Of a DNA stretch of 64,000 nucleotides, positions 34,013 through 43,306 are shown piece by piece. The notes beneath the pieces were generated by a model that had not been told where the DNA came from, ran no database searches, and worked only from the letters and a program-made list of their open reading frames with translations. The stretch's first letter is position 1, and every line of letters begins with the position of its first letter. The stretch is from positions 186,001-250,000 of the forward strand of contig NZ_JONJ01000003.1 in assembly GCF_000711825.1 (NCBI RefSeq). Reading direction: 5' to 3'. The position numbers were made by a program, and so were the translations under genes. Origin of the DNA: [Clostridium] aminophilum DSM 10710 (GTDB lineage Bacteria; Bacillota; Clostridia; Lachnospirales; Lachnospiraceae).

Positions 34013-35308
34013 TTGGAACAATTATGGATAACACTTCCGGCGCTGTCGCCGGATTATTCCGGCGTCTGCTCCGCCCTGTTTGACCTGGGCGGCATGAGCG
34101 TCATTCACGATGCGTCGGGATGCACGGGAAATTACACCGGATACGACGAGCCCAGATGGTTCGGGGCACACTCGATGGTATTCTGTTCGGGGCTCCGGGA
34201 GATCGATGCGGTTCTCGGAAGAGATGACAAGCTGATTGATCACATTTTAAAGGCGTCCGAGTACACGAATCCGACCCTCTATGCGGTGATCGGGAGTCCG
34301 GTGCCGATGGTCATCGGCTCGGACATGAAGGGGATTGCCCGGGAGATTGAGAATTCCACCGGAAAGCCGGCGTTCGGCTTTTCCACCAACGGAATCGGCC
34401 TATACAACAAAGGTGTTTCCGATGCGATGCTTGCGGTGATCCGTCGGTTTCTTGCTCCGACAGACGGGAAAACCGATCACGGAATCAATGTCATCGGAAC
34501 GACGCCTCTGGATTTTTCCGCGAATTCCAATGCGGAGGATCTCTACCGTGCATTGGAACAGGCCGGATTCCACATCATCGGGAAACTGATGATGGGAGCG
34601 GATCTGGGGCAGATACGGGATCTCACAAAGGCGGAGGTCAATCTGGTTGTCACAGAATCCGGTCTGGATACGGCAAAGTATCTCTGGGAAAAATACGGGA
34701 TTCCGTTTGTGGCCGGAACAATCGCCGGATCGGATACGTCGGTTTTCGGGATGATCGAGGAGACGCGGAAGGACCGGAAGTGCAGAGTGCTCGGGAAAGA
34801 CACCGGGCGGGATGATGCCGCAGAGACCGGAAATGCTGCGGGGCAAAATGACACCACGGGGACCGGAAGTGCTGCGGGGCGAAATGATGCCGCGGGGACC
34901 GGAAATGAATCGGAATCAGATGCCATAGGGAACAACGGAGATGGCGGCGTCCTGATCGTGGGAGAGGAAATCCTCGGCAACAGCATCCGTCATGCCATTC
35001 ACGCGGTTCATCCGGAAATACCGGTGACGGTGGCGACGATGACGGGACTCCGGAAGGAACTGGCGCAGGAGGGAGATCTTGATCTGAACAGTGAAGCGAA
35101 ACTGATCGCTGCGCTGGAGCCCGGCCGATTCCGGGTGCTGGTGGGAGATCCCCTTCTCGGCGATGTGAAGCCGGAAGATCTGCCCCTTGTCCCGATCCCG
35201 CATACCGCATTGTCCAGTAAACTCTATTGGAGCCGTGCGGTTCATTTTATCGGGGGAGAAATGGATGATATCGTCAAAAAGATCACGGATCTTTGGCGAA
35301 TCAGATAA
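34013..35308 (+). CDS. Nitrogenase component 1-like protein (NifK/beta-like) with repeat insert
   Basis: 431-aa partner subunit. Three N-terminal cysteines in a P-cluster-like arrangement: C19 (YSGVCSALF), C37 (DASGCTGNY), C58 (MVFCSGLRE). SPVPMVIGSDMKGIAREIE and VAGTIAGSDTS are family-like. A low-complexity insert of about 45 residues (around 265-310; DAAETGNAAGQNDTTGTGSA) is made of 12-residue tandem repeats. The start is TTG 34013 with AAGGAG 7 bp upstream; the nearby ATG 34008 is in another frame. Followed by transporter genes in the same direction. Confidence 0.8.
   Translation: MEQLWITLPALSPDYSGVCSALFDLGGMSVIHDASGCTGNYTGYDEPRWFGAHSMVFCSGLREIDAVLGRDDKLIDHILKASEYTNPTLYAVIGSPVPMVIGSDMKGIAREIENSTGKPAFGFSTNGIGLYNKGVSDAMLAVIRRFLAPTDGKTDHGINVIGTTPLDFSANSNAEDLYRALEQAGFHIIGKLMMGADLGQIRDLTKAEVNLVVTESGLDTAKYLWEKYGIPFVAGTIAGSDTSVFGMIEETRKDRKCRVLGKDTGRDDAAETGNAAGQNDTTGTGSAAGRNDAAGTGNESESDAIGNNGDGGVLIVGEEILGNSIRHAIHAVHPEIPVTVATMTGLRKELAQEGDLDLNSEAKLIAALEPGRFRVLVGDPLLGDVKPEDLPLVPIPHTALSSKLYWSRAVHFIGGEMDDIVKKITDLWRIR
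34811..34907 (+). repeat. 36-bp in-frame tandem repeat inside the NifK-like gene
   Basis: Copies 34811-34846, 34847-34882 and a partial third 34883-34907; each encodes about 12 residues of the N-D-x-x-G-T-G-N/S-A-A-G pattern. Multiples of three keep the frame. Confidence 0.88.
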
Positions 35309-35352
35309 ACAGCAACAAATCAGTTTCAGAAAAAGAGAGGAAAGAGGAGTCA

Positions 35353-36543
35353 ATGAGAAAGGGTAGTTTAAAGAGAATGGCCGTTTCCCTGTGTGCGGCG
35401 GTTTTCCTTGCGGCAGCGGGCTGCGGCAGCGCAGCGCCTCAAAGCAGCGCGGCAGCCGGAACAGAGGCGGTGAGTGAAGCGTCTTCGGAAAAGGCGGAGA
35501 CAAAGGCACAGGAGACCAAAGACACTGCGGAGGACAAAGAGAACGGGAACGAGAGCCGGATTAACGAGGACGGAACCATCACCATCGTGGATCAGCTGGG
35601 AAAGACCATCGAGCTGGACGGGGTTCCGGACCGGGTGGCAACGACCATCATGCCTTTCCCGTACATTTTCTACGCGGTTGTGGGAAATAACGACAACCTG
35701 ATCGGATGCAATCCGTCGTCCATTCTCGCCTACAATGACAGTGCGCTGAAGTATATGTATCCGGAACTGGCCAAGGCGGACACGAGCTTCGTGGATACCA
35801 GCTTTGTAGTCAATGTGGAGGAGCTGATCAAACTGAAGCCGGATGTCGTGTTCCAGTGGAATTACATGGATGACGAGATCAAGAAGATGGAAGATGCGGG
35901 CATCAAGGTCATCGCCCTCCAGTACGGTTCCGCAGAAGATCTAGAAACCTGGATCAAGATCATTTCCACCATGATGGGCAAGCCGGAGAGAGCGGAGGAA
36001 CTGATCACCTATTTCCACAAGAGTGTTGGCGAAGTTGACCAGGTGCTGGCCGGCGTCGGAAAAGAGGATTACAGCAATGTCCTTCTCCTGTCCGACAAGC
36101 TGAAGGTAACCGGAAAAGGATTCTCCAACTACTGGCTGGAACACAGCAAAGCGGTCAGCCCGTCTTCCGATCTGACCGGTGAGGCGCTGAATGTCAACAT
36201 GGAGCAGATTTATCAGTGGAATCCGGACATTATCTACATTGGCAACTTCACCTCGATTCAGCCGTCCGATCTTCTGGAGAATAAGATCGAGGGCGAGGAT
36301 TGGTCTGCGGTCAGCGCGGTAAAGAGCGGAAACGTTTACAAGATTCCGATCGGTGGATACCGCTGGGATCCGCCGGGCGTGGAGACCCCGCTGATGGTGA
36401 AGTGGCTCGCGAAGATCCAGCATCCGGAGGAGATGAAAGCCATGGACATGAAGGACGAAGTAAAGAAGTTCTACAAGACGGTTTATCATTTCGATCTCAC
36501 CGATGAGATGCTGGAAGAGATTTTAGGGGATACACAGAACTAA
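35353..36543 (+). CDS. ABC transporter substrate-binding lipoprotein, FecB/BtuF family
   Basis: 396-aa lipoprotein: signal peptide MRKGSLKRMAVSLCAAVFLA then lipobox AAAGC with C24 as lipid site, a low-complexity Ser/Ala/Glu linker (25-70), and a class III binding domain (GTITIVDQLGKTIELDGVPD at about 73-92; INVEELIKLKPDVVFQ-like block VNVEELIKLKPDVVFQW). Such proteins capture iron siderophores, heme or cobamides. ATG 35353 has AAAGAGGAGTCA upstream. Directly after the NifK-like gene and before the permease, so transport and reductase are probably one operon. Confidence 0.88.
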   Translation: MRKGSLKRMAVSLCAAVFLAAAGCGSAAPQSSAAAGTEAVSEASSEKAETKAQETKDTAEDKENGNESRINEDGTITIVDQLGKTIELDGVPDRVATTIMPFPYIFYAVVGNNDNLIGCNPSSILAYNDSALKYMYPELAKADTSFVDTSFVVNVEELIKLKPDVVFQWNYMDDEIKKMEDAGIKVIALQYGSAEDLETWIKIISTMMGKPERAEELITYFHKSVGEVDQVLAGVGKEDYSNVLLLSDKLKVTGKGFSNYWLEHSKAVSPSSDLTGEALNVNMEQIYQWNPDIIYIGNFTSIQPSDLLENKIEGEDWSAVSAVKSGNVYKIPIGGYRWDPPGVETPLMVKWLAKIQHPEEMKAMDMKDEVKKFYKTVYHFDLTDEMLEEILGDTQN

Positions 36544-37542
36544 ATGAATAAGAAGGTACGTTTTACACTGCTGCTCTTAGCGGCAGCATTGGCGGCAATG
36601 TTTATTTTTTCCATCTGCATCGGGCGTTACGGCATCTCGCCGGCGGACGTGATAAAAGCGCTGACGTTTGATCCGAACCTGGATCCGCTTGAAAAAAACG
36701 TGATCCTTCAGGTGAGACTTCCGAGAATTCTCATGAGCATGATCGTCGGAGCAGGCCTGGCCTGCTCCGGCGCATCGTATCAGTGCATCTTCGGAAATCC
36801 GCTTGTCAGCCCGGACATTCTGGGGGTATCGGCCGGAGCAGGTTTCGGCGCGGCGCTGGGAATCCTCCTTGCCGGCGGAAGTTTTCTGGTTCAGGGACAG
36901 GCACTTTTCATGGGACTGGCCGCGGTGGCTCTGGTTCTGGCCATCTCCCGGATCAACAAGAAGACCGAACTGTTCATGCTGGTTCTCTCCGGTGTGATCG
37001 TCGCCGCATTTTTTGAGGCGCTGATCTCGCTGGTAAAATACGTTGCTGATCCGCAGAACACGCTTCCGGCGATCACGGTCTGGCTGATGGGGAGTCTGGC
37101 ATCGGTGTCTTACGAAAAGGTCATGATCAGTTTTGCCACCATCGTTCCCTGCATGCTGATTCTGATGGCGCTGCGGTGGAAGATGAATCTCATGTCGCTG
37201 GAGGAGGAAGAGGCCATTTCCATGGGAGTTAATGTGGGAAAAGTACGGATGATCATTATCGTGGTCTCGACACTGATGACTGCGGTTTCGGTGTCGCTTT
37301 GCGGAATCATCGGATGGATCGGCCTCGTCATACCGCACATCGGCCGTTTTCTGGTGGGGGACGATCACCGGGGACTGATTCCCGCCTGCGTGCTGCTGGG
37401 GGCAGGATATCTTCTGATGATTGATTCGGCCGCGAGAACCATGACGGCAGCAGAACTTCCGCTGTCGATTCTGACGGCGATGATCGGTGCGCCGTTTTTT
37501 GGCGTGATGCTTCGAAAAACCATGAAGAATGGAGGAATCTGA
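36544..37542 (+). CDS. ABC transporter permease, FecCD/BtuC family
   Basis: 332-aa integral membrane protein with about ten membrane segments starting at residue 6 (FTLLLLAAALAAMFIFSICI). Family markers: LRLPRILMSMIVGAGLACSG-type segment (VRLPRILMSMIVGAGLA), GNPLVSPDILGVSAGAGFGA and the C-terminal GWIGLVIPHIGRFLVGDDHR. It begins immediately after the stop of the binding protein and is followed 3 bp later by the ATPase. Confidence 0.93.
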   Translation: MNKKVRFTLLLLAAALAAMFIFSICIGRYGISPADVIKALTFDPNLDPLEKNVILQVRLPRILMSMIVGAGLACSGASYQCIFGNPLVSPDILGVSAGAGFGAALGILLAGGSFLVQGQALFMGLAAVALVLAISRINKKTELFMLVLSGVIVAAFFEALISLVKYVADPQNTLPAITVWLMGSLASVSYEKVMISFATIVPCMLILMALRWKMNLMSLEEEEAISMGVNVGKVRMIIIVVSTLMTAVSVSLCGIIGWIGLVIPHIGRFLVGDDHRGLIPACVLLGAGYLLMIDSAARTMTAAELPLSILTAMIGAPFFGVMLRKTMKNGGI

Positions 37543-37545
37543 GGG

Positions 37546-38334
37546 ATGAAACTGGAAGTGAGAGACGGATGCTTTGGATATGCCGGAAAACTGATTTTAA
37601 GGGATATCAATTTCGAGATCGGCGAGAAAACCATCATGACGGTTCTCGGGCCGAACGGCGTCGGAAAGACGACCATGCTGAAATGTATCATGGGATTTTT
37701 GAAATGGGTCAGCGGTGAAAACTATCTCGACGGGAGAAAGATTGCCTCTTATACGGATCGGGAATTCTGGAAGAAAACCAGCTATGTTCCGCAGGCAAAG
37801 CGAAGCGTCTTTTCGTACCGGTGCATCGACATGATTGTGATGGGACTCAGCTCCAGACAGAATTTTTTTGAGGTTCCGTCGAGAGAAGACTACGAAAAAG
37901 CGGAGCATGTCATGGAAATGCTGGGGATTGCGGATCTGTCAGGCAAATACTGCAATGCCCTCAGCGGCGGCGAACTCCAGATGGTTATGATTGCCAGGGC
38001 GATTATCTCCGACCCGGAGCTGGTGATTCTGGATGAGCCGGAATCCAATCTCGATATGAAGAACCAGCTCCGTGTCATTGATACGATCGTAAAGATCAAA
38101 GAGGAATTCGGAACAAGCTGTCTGATCAATACCCATTTTCCGGATCACGCCCTCGCGATCTCCGACACCACGCTGATGCTGGGAGCTTACAACCGGAAGC
38201 TCCTCGGAAAAACGAAGGAGGTTGTGACGGAAGAAAATATCCGGCAGTTCTTCAGTGTCTGCTCCAAGATTGTCTCCCTCCGGATCAGCTCGGAAGAGTA
38301 TCAGACCATCTTTCCGTATAAGGTGGCAAGATAA
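37546..38334 (+). CDS. ABC transporter ATP-binding protein, FecE/BtuD family
   Basis: 262-aa ATPase: Walker A GPNGVGKTTM (about 37-46), signature ALSGGELQMV (about 139-148), Walker B ELVILDEPESNLD (about 158-170), switch His in INTHFPDHAL. GGAGGAATCTGAGGG precedes the ATG. Completes an importer whose cargo is likely an iron or metal chelate; linkage to NifHDK-like proteins suggests the cargo is reduced or used as cofactor source. Confidence 0.93.
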   Translation: MKLEVRDGCFGYAGKLILRDINFEIGEKTIMTVLGPNGVGKTTMLKCIMGFLKWVSGENYLDGRKIASYTDREFWKKTSYVPQAKRSVFSYRCIDMIVMGLSSRQNFFEVPSREDYEKAEHVMEMLGIADLSGKYCNALSGGELQMVMIARAIISDPELVILDEPESNLDMKNQLRVIDTIVKIKEEFGTSCLINTHFPDHALAISDTTLMLGAYNRKLLGKTKEVVTEENIRQFFSVCSKIVSLRISSEEYQTIFPYKVAR

Positions 38335-38350
38335 GATCATAGCCATGAAA

Positions 38351-38412
38351 AAGAGAGTGACTGTTTCATCACGCCGCGGAAAATGCGGAAGTCGTGATTC
38401 GGTCACTCTCTT
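38351..38412. terminator. Long hairpin ending the ABC transporter operon
   Basis: AAGAGAGTGAC (38351-38361) with GTCACTCTCTT (38402-38412), and an inner ATCACG/CGTGAT stem. Only a short T run, so efficiency is uncertain; it lies between convergent genes. Confidence 0.65.
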
Positions 38413-38466
38413 TGGATATATCAATAAATATGGTTTTTTTATAGAAAGAGCCTGAAAACCGCTATA

Positions 38467-39609
38467 CTATGCCTTCACATCCAGAGACCGGGAGGAGGAA
38501 CCGCCGGTGGACGTTTTGCTTCCCACCGCGCCGCCCATGCCGAACAGGCCGCTGATGCCGCCGGAAGCGCCGGCGCTGCTCCCTTTTTGGAGCGGAACGG
38601 GGTCAGCCCCGCGGTTCTCGGTCTTTAATTCCAGTGTCTCCTCTTTTTTATGTCTGGAGCGCCGGAGTTTTTGTGCCTCATAGGTATTTTGAGCTTCGTT
38701 CAGCGTCATGTTTTTCCGGTTTTCCGGTTTCATGGCGCTTTCCGGAATCTCGGAATTCACTGCAACTTTGGGATTCGCCGCAGGTTTGGAATTCGCTGTA
38801 GCTGCAGAATTCTCTGCAGATTCGATATTCTCTGCAATTTCGGCATTCTCCGAAGCTCCGGCATTCTCCGGTTCGGAGACGGCTTCTTCCTCAGACGGCG
38901 ACATTCGATCCTGGATCTCCTCCATCTTCTCGGTGATGGATTTGAGAGCTTCTTCCATCTCGTATTCTTTTGCTTCTTTTTCATCGCGCTCGGCGATGTC
39001 TTTTTCAACCTCGGTAGGAAGTTTTTCGTAGGCGCCGGATTCCTGGAATTCCTGCATTTTCTCCGCGGCATTTTTGACTTTCCGGAGCTGCTTTCCCAGG
39101 ATGGCCAGCTTGTCCGCTTCGGAGATATGCGGATCGCTGGAGGTGGTCTTGGCGACAGACATTGCCTTGGCCGTCTCGTTCCAAATTACTTCCCGGGCTT
39201 CTTCCTTGGTCTCTGCATGTTTCAGCTTTTCTTCCACAAGCTTTGCCTCCGCCTCTTCTTCCATGAGCTGGCGGTAGAGAGCCGGGTTTTTCTCCTTGAT
39301 ATAATCCATCTCCTCCGGCGTGAGATCATTTCCGTACATCACCTTGTTGGTGATGGCTTCCATTTTCTCATCACGATTAGCCTGCTGTTCCGAGAACTGA
39401 TCCAGAAGGAGCTGATCATTTGCCTGCTTTTCTGCCAGTGCCATTCCTGCGGCGCTTTTATATTCCTTTTGCGGCTCTGTCACCGATGAACTCTGTTTCG
39501 AGAGGACATTGCCGCTGGTCTTTTTCTGCTCCCATTTCTGCTGCATTTTAAACTGCTTTGTGTAGCTGCCGATCTTGCCGTAGCGGGAGAGAGAACTGAT
39601 ATCCGGCAT
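38467..39609 (-). CDS. Hypothetical charged coiled-coil protein
   Basis: 380 aa, family not recognised. It starts MPDISSLSRYGKIGSYTKQF, has long Glu/Lys-rich helices with coiled-coil character (about 40-240), a low-complexity Glu/Asn/Ala segment built of short imperfect repeats (AENIESAENSAATANSKPAA, about 250-300) and a Gly/Ser-rich C-terminus (GISGLFGMGGAVGSKTSTGG). No signal peptide, so cytosolic. Strong ribosome site (AAAGGAGGCCTTT on the minus strand) before ATG 39609; the frame upstream to 39660 is not needed. Confidence 0.7.
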   Translation of the reverse strand: MPDISSLSRYGKIGSYTKQFKMQQKWEQKKTSGNVLSKQSSSVTEPQKEYKSAAGMALAEKQANDQLLLDQFSEQQANRDEKMEAITNKVMYGNDLTPEEMDYIKEKNPALYRQLMEEEAEAKLVEEKLKHAETKEEAREVIWNETAKAMSVAKTTSSDPHISEADKLAILGKQLRKVKNAAEKMQEFQESGAYEKLPTEVEKDIAERDEKEAKEYEMEEALKSITEKMEEIQDRMSPSEEEAVSEPENAGASENAEIAENIESAENSAATANSKPAANPKVAVNSEIPESAMKPENRKNMTLNEAQNTYEAQKLRRSRHKKEETLELKTENRGADPVPLQKGSSAGASGGISGLFGMGGAVGSKTSTGGSSSRSLDVKA

Positions 39610-39881
39610 AAAGGCCTCCTTTCTGCTGAAATGATGTCGGATCGTGATCTTTATCCGCATCCTTATCCACCGGCTGGGAATTCCCTTTCCGTTTTCGGTG
39701 GTATTATGGACGCATTGTCGGGATCAAGGATTTCATAGGCATCCTGATCCCGGAATATGACATAACTATTTTTATCATCCAATATATCGTCGCGTACGAC
39801 GGGATTATTATCATGCCGGCCGTGGAAAAACGCCGGATTTATTTGCGCTCCGCAGAAATTCTGTCATTTTTCTTACACCTC
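39610..39881. other. Intergenic region between divergent genes
   Basis: No gene. Contains an imperfect hairpin GGGATCAAGGAT / ATCCTGATCCC (about 39719-39754) and CGTCG-CGTA-CGACG (about 39789-39802); otherwise nothing recognised. Confidence 0.5.
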
Positions 39882-39921
39882 TTGCGTTCATGAAAAATAG
39901 AGTTATAATGTTCGTGAACAT
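39882..39921 (+). promoter_or_regulatory. Promoter and possible operator of the lic operon
   Basis: TTGCGT (39882-39887), 16-bp spacer, TATAAT (39904-39909). ATGTTC-GT-GAACAT (39908-39921) overlaps the start of transcription and may be a site for the product's own N-terminal HTH; that role is inference. Confidence 0.65.
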
Positions 39922-39937
39922 GAAAGGATGGTGGAAC

Positions 39938-41698
39938 ATGAACAAACAGGAATACGATGTATTGCTTGTTCTTCTGCAAAATCAGATTGCAAGTCAGCGG
40001 GAAATCGCTGCGAAAACCGGACATGCTCTCGGTGCGGTCAACAAATCTCTGAAGGCGCTGGAGCAGGAGGGCTTCGTGAAGGGGCTTAAGGTGACCGCAA
40101 AGGCGAAGAAGCTCCAGAAGGAACATGCCCCGAAGAATGCGGTCATTCTGGCGGCAGGGTTCGGTATGCGCATGGTTCCGATCAATCAGGAGACGCCGAA
40201 GGCGCTGCTGACCATCAACAAGGAGACCCTGATCGAGCGTCAGATCCGCCAGCTTCACGAAGCGGGCATTCGCGAGATCCACGTGGTTGTCGGCTTCATG
40301 AAGGAACAGTTTGATTATCTGATCGATCAGTACGGTGTGGATCTGATCGTGAATCCGAAGTACGCATCGCACAACAATCTGTCTTCTCTGGCGCTGGCGC
40401 TTCCGTATATCGGCAATACGTATATCGTTCCGTGCGACGTCTGGTGCGAACAGAATCCATTTGCCCGGTCGGAATTGTATTCCTGGTATATGGTGAGCGA
40501 TCTGGTCGATGATGAGTCGGATGTGCGGATCAACCGGAAAAATGAACTCGTTCGCGTGAAAGCCGCTCCGGGCAATGCGATGATCGGCATTTCCTATCTG
40601 TGCGGAGAGGCTGCGGAGACCGTGAAGAGTCGGATTGAATCGTTCAGCCGTGACCGTTCCTACGACGGATGTTTCTGGGAGGAAGCTCTCTATACGGATG
40701 ACCGGATGATCGTCACGGCCCGTGAGGTTCAGGCATCCGCCGTCGCGGAGATCAACACCTACGAACAGCTCCGGGAGATCGATGAGGGTTCGGATCAGCT
40801 GAAATCGGACGCGCTGGAATGTGCCGCGGAGGTATTTCACTGTGACACGAAGGAGATTACCGGAATTGAAGTGCTGAAAAAGGGTATGACCAACCGTTCG
40901 TTTATGTTTGACTGTCGGGGGAATAAATACATTATGCGGATTCCGGGAGCCGGCACCGATCAGCTGATCAGCCGGCGGCAGGAGGCGGAGGTCTATCGCG
41001 CGATCCGCGGCAGGGGACTCTGTGACGATCCGGTTTACATCAACCCGGAGAACGGTTACAAGATCACGAAGTATCTGAATGGCGTGCGGACGTGTGATCC
41101 GGAAAACCCGGATGATCTGGTGAAGGCGATCGCGAAGATGCGGGAGTTTCACGGGATGCGGATTTCGGTCGGTCACTCCTTCGATATCTTCGGGCAGATG
41201 GAATTCTATGAGCGCCTCCGGGAGGGAACGCCGTCCATGTACCGGGACTATGAAGCGGTGAAGGCCAATGTCCTGAAACTTCGGAAATACATTGACGCGC
41301 AGAAAAAAGAACGGTGTCTGACGCATATCGATGCGGTGCCGGATAATTTCCTGATCTGCCGGGATGAAAACGGGAAAGAGCAGATTCAGCTGACAGACTG
41401 GGAATATGCCGGAATGCAGGACCCGCATGTGGATATTGCCATGTGGTGCATTTATTCCCTTTATGACCGGGAACAGTCGGACCGGCTGATCGATCTCTAT
41501 TTTGACGGCATGTGCCCCTCGGATGTCCGGTGCAAGATCTACTGCTACATTGCGTCCTGCGGTCTCCTCTGGAGCAACTGGTGCGAATACAAGGCAAAGC
41601 TTGGCGTGGAATTCGGTGAGTACAGTCTGCGGCAGTACCGATACGCGAAGGATTTCTTCCGATATGCGAAGGAAATGATGGAGGGAGGTTCCATATGA
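39938..41698 (+). CDS. Trifunctional HTH / phosphocholine cytidylyltransferase / choline kinase (LicC-LicA fusion)
   Basis: 586 aa with three parts. Residues 1-65 are a MarR-like winged helix (LLVLLQNQIASQREIAAKTG, ALEQEGFVKG). Residues about 72-290 are a LicC-type nucleotidyltransferase (NAVILAAGFGMRMVPI, TPKALLTI, IVPCDVW). Residues about 300-586 are a LicA-type choline kinase of the APH fold with catalytic THIDAVPDNFLI and metal-binding LTDWEYAG. Together they convert choline to phosphocholine and CDP-choline for decorating cell-surface glycans. AAAGGATGGTGG precedes ATG 39938. The stop overlaps the start of the transporter gene. Confidence 0.9.
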   Translation: MNKQEYDVLLVLLQNQIASQREIAAKTGHALGAVNKSLKALEQEGFVKGLKVTAKAKKLQKEHAPKNAVILAAGFGMRMVPINQETPKALLTINKETLIERQIRQLHEAGIREIHVVVGFMKEQFDYLIDQYGVDLIVNPKYASHNNLSSLALALPYIGNTYIVPCDVWCEQNPFARSELYSWYMVSDLVDDESDVRINRKNELVRVKAAPGNAMIGISYLCGEAAETVKSRIESFSRDRSYDGCFWEEALYTDDRMIVTAREVQASAVAEINTYEQLREIDEGSDQLKSDALECAAEVFHCDTKEITGIEVLKKGMTNRSFMFDCRGNKYIMRIPGAGTDQLISRRQEAEVYRAIRGRGLCDDPVYINPENGYKITKYLNGVRTCDPENPDDLVKAIAKMREFHGMRISVGHSFDIFGQMEFYERLREGTPSMYRDYEAVKANVLKLRKYIDAQKKERCLTHIDAVPDNFLICRDENGKEQIQLTDWEYAGMQDPHVDIAMWCIYSLYDREQSDRLIDLYFDGMCPSDVRCKIYCYIASCGLLWSNWCEYKAKLGVEFGEYSLRQYRYAKDFFRYAKEMMEGGSI

Positions 41699-43236
41699 AG
41701 GATAAGGTAAAGAAAGGCGAAATAGACTGGTTTATCACTCTGGTTCCCATGGGCGTGATTCTCTTTCTGGCGGGATTGTTTTTTGTCTTTTCCGAGCAGT
41801 CCAATGCCGTGATCGGGCAGGTTCGCTTCTTTTTCGGAGATACGCTGGGCTCGTATTATCTGATCATCGGCCTCGGGATTTTCATCCTCTCGCTGTATCT
41901 GGCATTCAGCCGTTATGGCGATATTGTCTTAGGATCTCCGGATGAAAAACCGAAATACAGTTTCTTTGCATGGGGATCCATGATGTTTACCTGCGGTCTC
42001 GCGGCGGACATTTTGTTTTATTCGTTTTCGGAATGGGTCATGTATGCGACAAACCCGCACATTGCGGAACTCGGCAGCATCATTGACTGGGCCGGCGTAT
42101 TTCCGCTGTTTCACTGGAGCCTGATTCCGTGGGCATTTTATCTGGTTCTTGCGGTGGCATTCGGTTTTATGCTGCACGTCCGCAGACGGAACCGTCAGAA
42201 ATATTCGGAGGCGTGCCGGCCGCTTCTCGGAAAGCACACCGAGGGCTGGGGCGGAAGAATCATCGATCTCCTTGCGGTATTTGCGCTGCTGGCCGGAACC
42301 GCGACGACTTTCTCCGTGGCAACGCCGCTGATGGCAACGGCGATCGGCGGTCTTCTCGGGATCGAGTTGGACCGTGTGTTAGTGACGATCGCGATTCTGG
42401 TCGTGACCTGTATCGTGTACACGTATTCGCTGCTTCACGGAATGAAGGGAATCTCCATTTTGGCCAACCTCTGCATGTACTTGTTCTTCGGTCTTCTGGC
42501 GGCAGTCTTTCTGTTCGGCGGACAGACGAAGTTCATCCTGGAGGTCGGCGTTCAGTCCATGGGAAAAATGATGAATCATTTCATCGAATTGTCGACGTTC
42601 ACCGATCCGCTCCGGACATCCAATTTCCCGCAGGACTGGACGATCTATTACTGGGCGTACTGGATGGTATGGTGTGTGGCATCCCCGTTCTTTATCGGCC
42701 AGATATCCCGGGGACGCACGGTACGGCAGACGATTCTGGGCGGATATGTGTTCGGCGTCGGCTCCACACTGGTGAGCTTTATTGTTCTGGGCAATTATTC
42801 CATGGGACTTCAGATGCGGGAGATGGCGGATTTTATCGCGTATTACGAGCAGACCGGTGATCTGTACGGGATGATCATCGAGATGGTACAGACGCTCCCG
42901 ATGGCAAAGCTGGCGCTGATTTGGCTCCTTGCGACCATGATCGCTTTTTATGCGACGAGTTTTGACTCGATTGCGCTGATCGCGTCCTGCTATAGCTACC
43001 GCAGGCTGGAAGAGGGGCAGCAGCCCCACAAGCTGATCGAACTGATGTGGTGCATTCTGCTGATCGTGCTGCCGGTGGCGCTCCTGTTCAGCGAGAGCTC
43101 CATGAGCAACATTCAGTCAGTCAGCATCATCGCCGCCTTTCCGGTCGCAATGGTGATTCTGCTGATCATGGCAAGCTTTCTGAAAGACGCAAAGGCGTAT
43201 TTGGAAGAAACGGGAAGAAAAAGGGAAAGCATGTAA
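41695..43236 (+). CDS. BCCT-family choline/betaine transporter
   Basis: 513-aa membrane protein with about 12 segments. Recognised from the BCCT pattern: an N-terminal FITLVPMGVILFLAGLFFVF helix, FAWGSMMFTCGLAADILFYS, the DWAGVFPLFHWSLIPWAFYL block and the tryptophan-rich TIYYWAYWMVWCVASPFFIG segment that forms the substrate aromatic box region. ATG overlaps the preceding stop (ATGA), so it is translated with the LicC-LicA fusion and most likely feeds it choline, taking the role of LicB. Confidence 0.92.
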   Translation: MKDKVKKGEIDWFITLVPMGVILFLAGLFFVFSEQSNAVIGQVRFFFGDTLGSYYLIIGLGIFILSLYLAFSRYGDIVLGSPDEKPKYSFFAWGSMMFTCGLAADILFYSFSEWVMYATNPHIAELGSIIDWAGVFPLFHWSLIPWAFYLVLAVAFGFMLHVRRRNRQKYSEACRPLLGKHTEGWGGRIIDLLAVFALLAGTATTFSVATPLMATAIGGLLGIELDRVLVTIAILVVTCIVYTYSLLHGMKGISILANLCMYLFFGLLAAVFLFGGQTKFILEVGVQSMGKMMNHFIELSTFTDPLRTSNFPQDWTIYYWAYWMVWCVASPFFIGQISRGRTVRQTILGGYVFGVGSTLVSFIVLGNYSMGLQMREMADFIAYYEQTGDLYGMIIEMVQTLPMAKLALIWLLATMIAFYATSFDSIALIASCYSYRRLEEGQQPHKLIELMWCILLIVLPVALLFSESSMSNIQSVSIIAAFPVAMVILLIMASFLKDAKAYLEETGRKRESM

Positions 43237-43306
43237 AGAGCAATGAGAACAACGTTCGCAAGAGGACTTGGGCTTCCTCATCCTCGCGGAGTGTTTCCCA
43301 TAACAT

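Noticed and set aside
31969-35308. True nitrogen-fixing nitrogenase (nifHDK)
   Set aside because: No cofactor-ligand Cys/His pair recognised, reduced cysteine pattern, and no nifB, nifE, nifN genes nearby; treated as nitrogenase-like.
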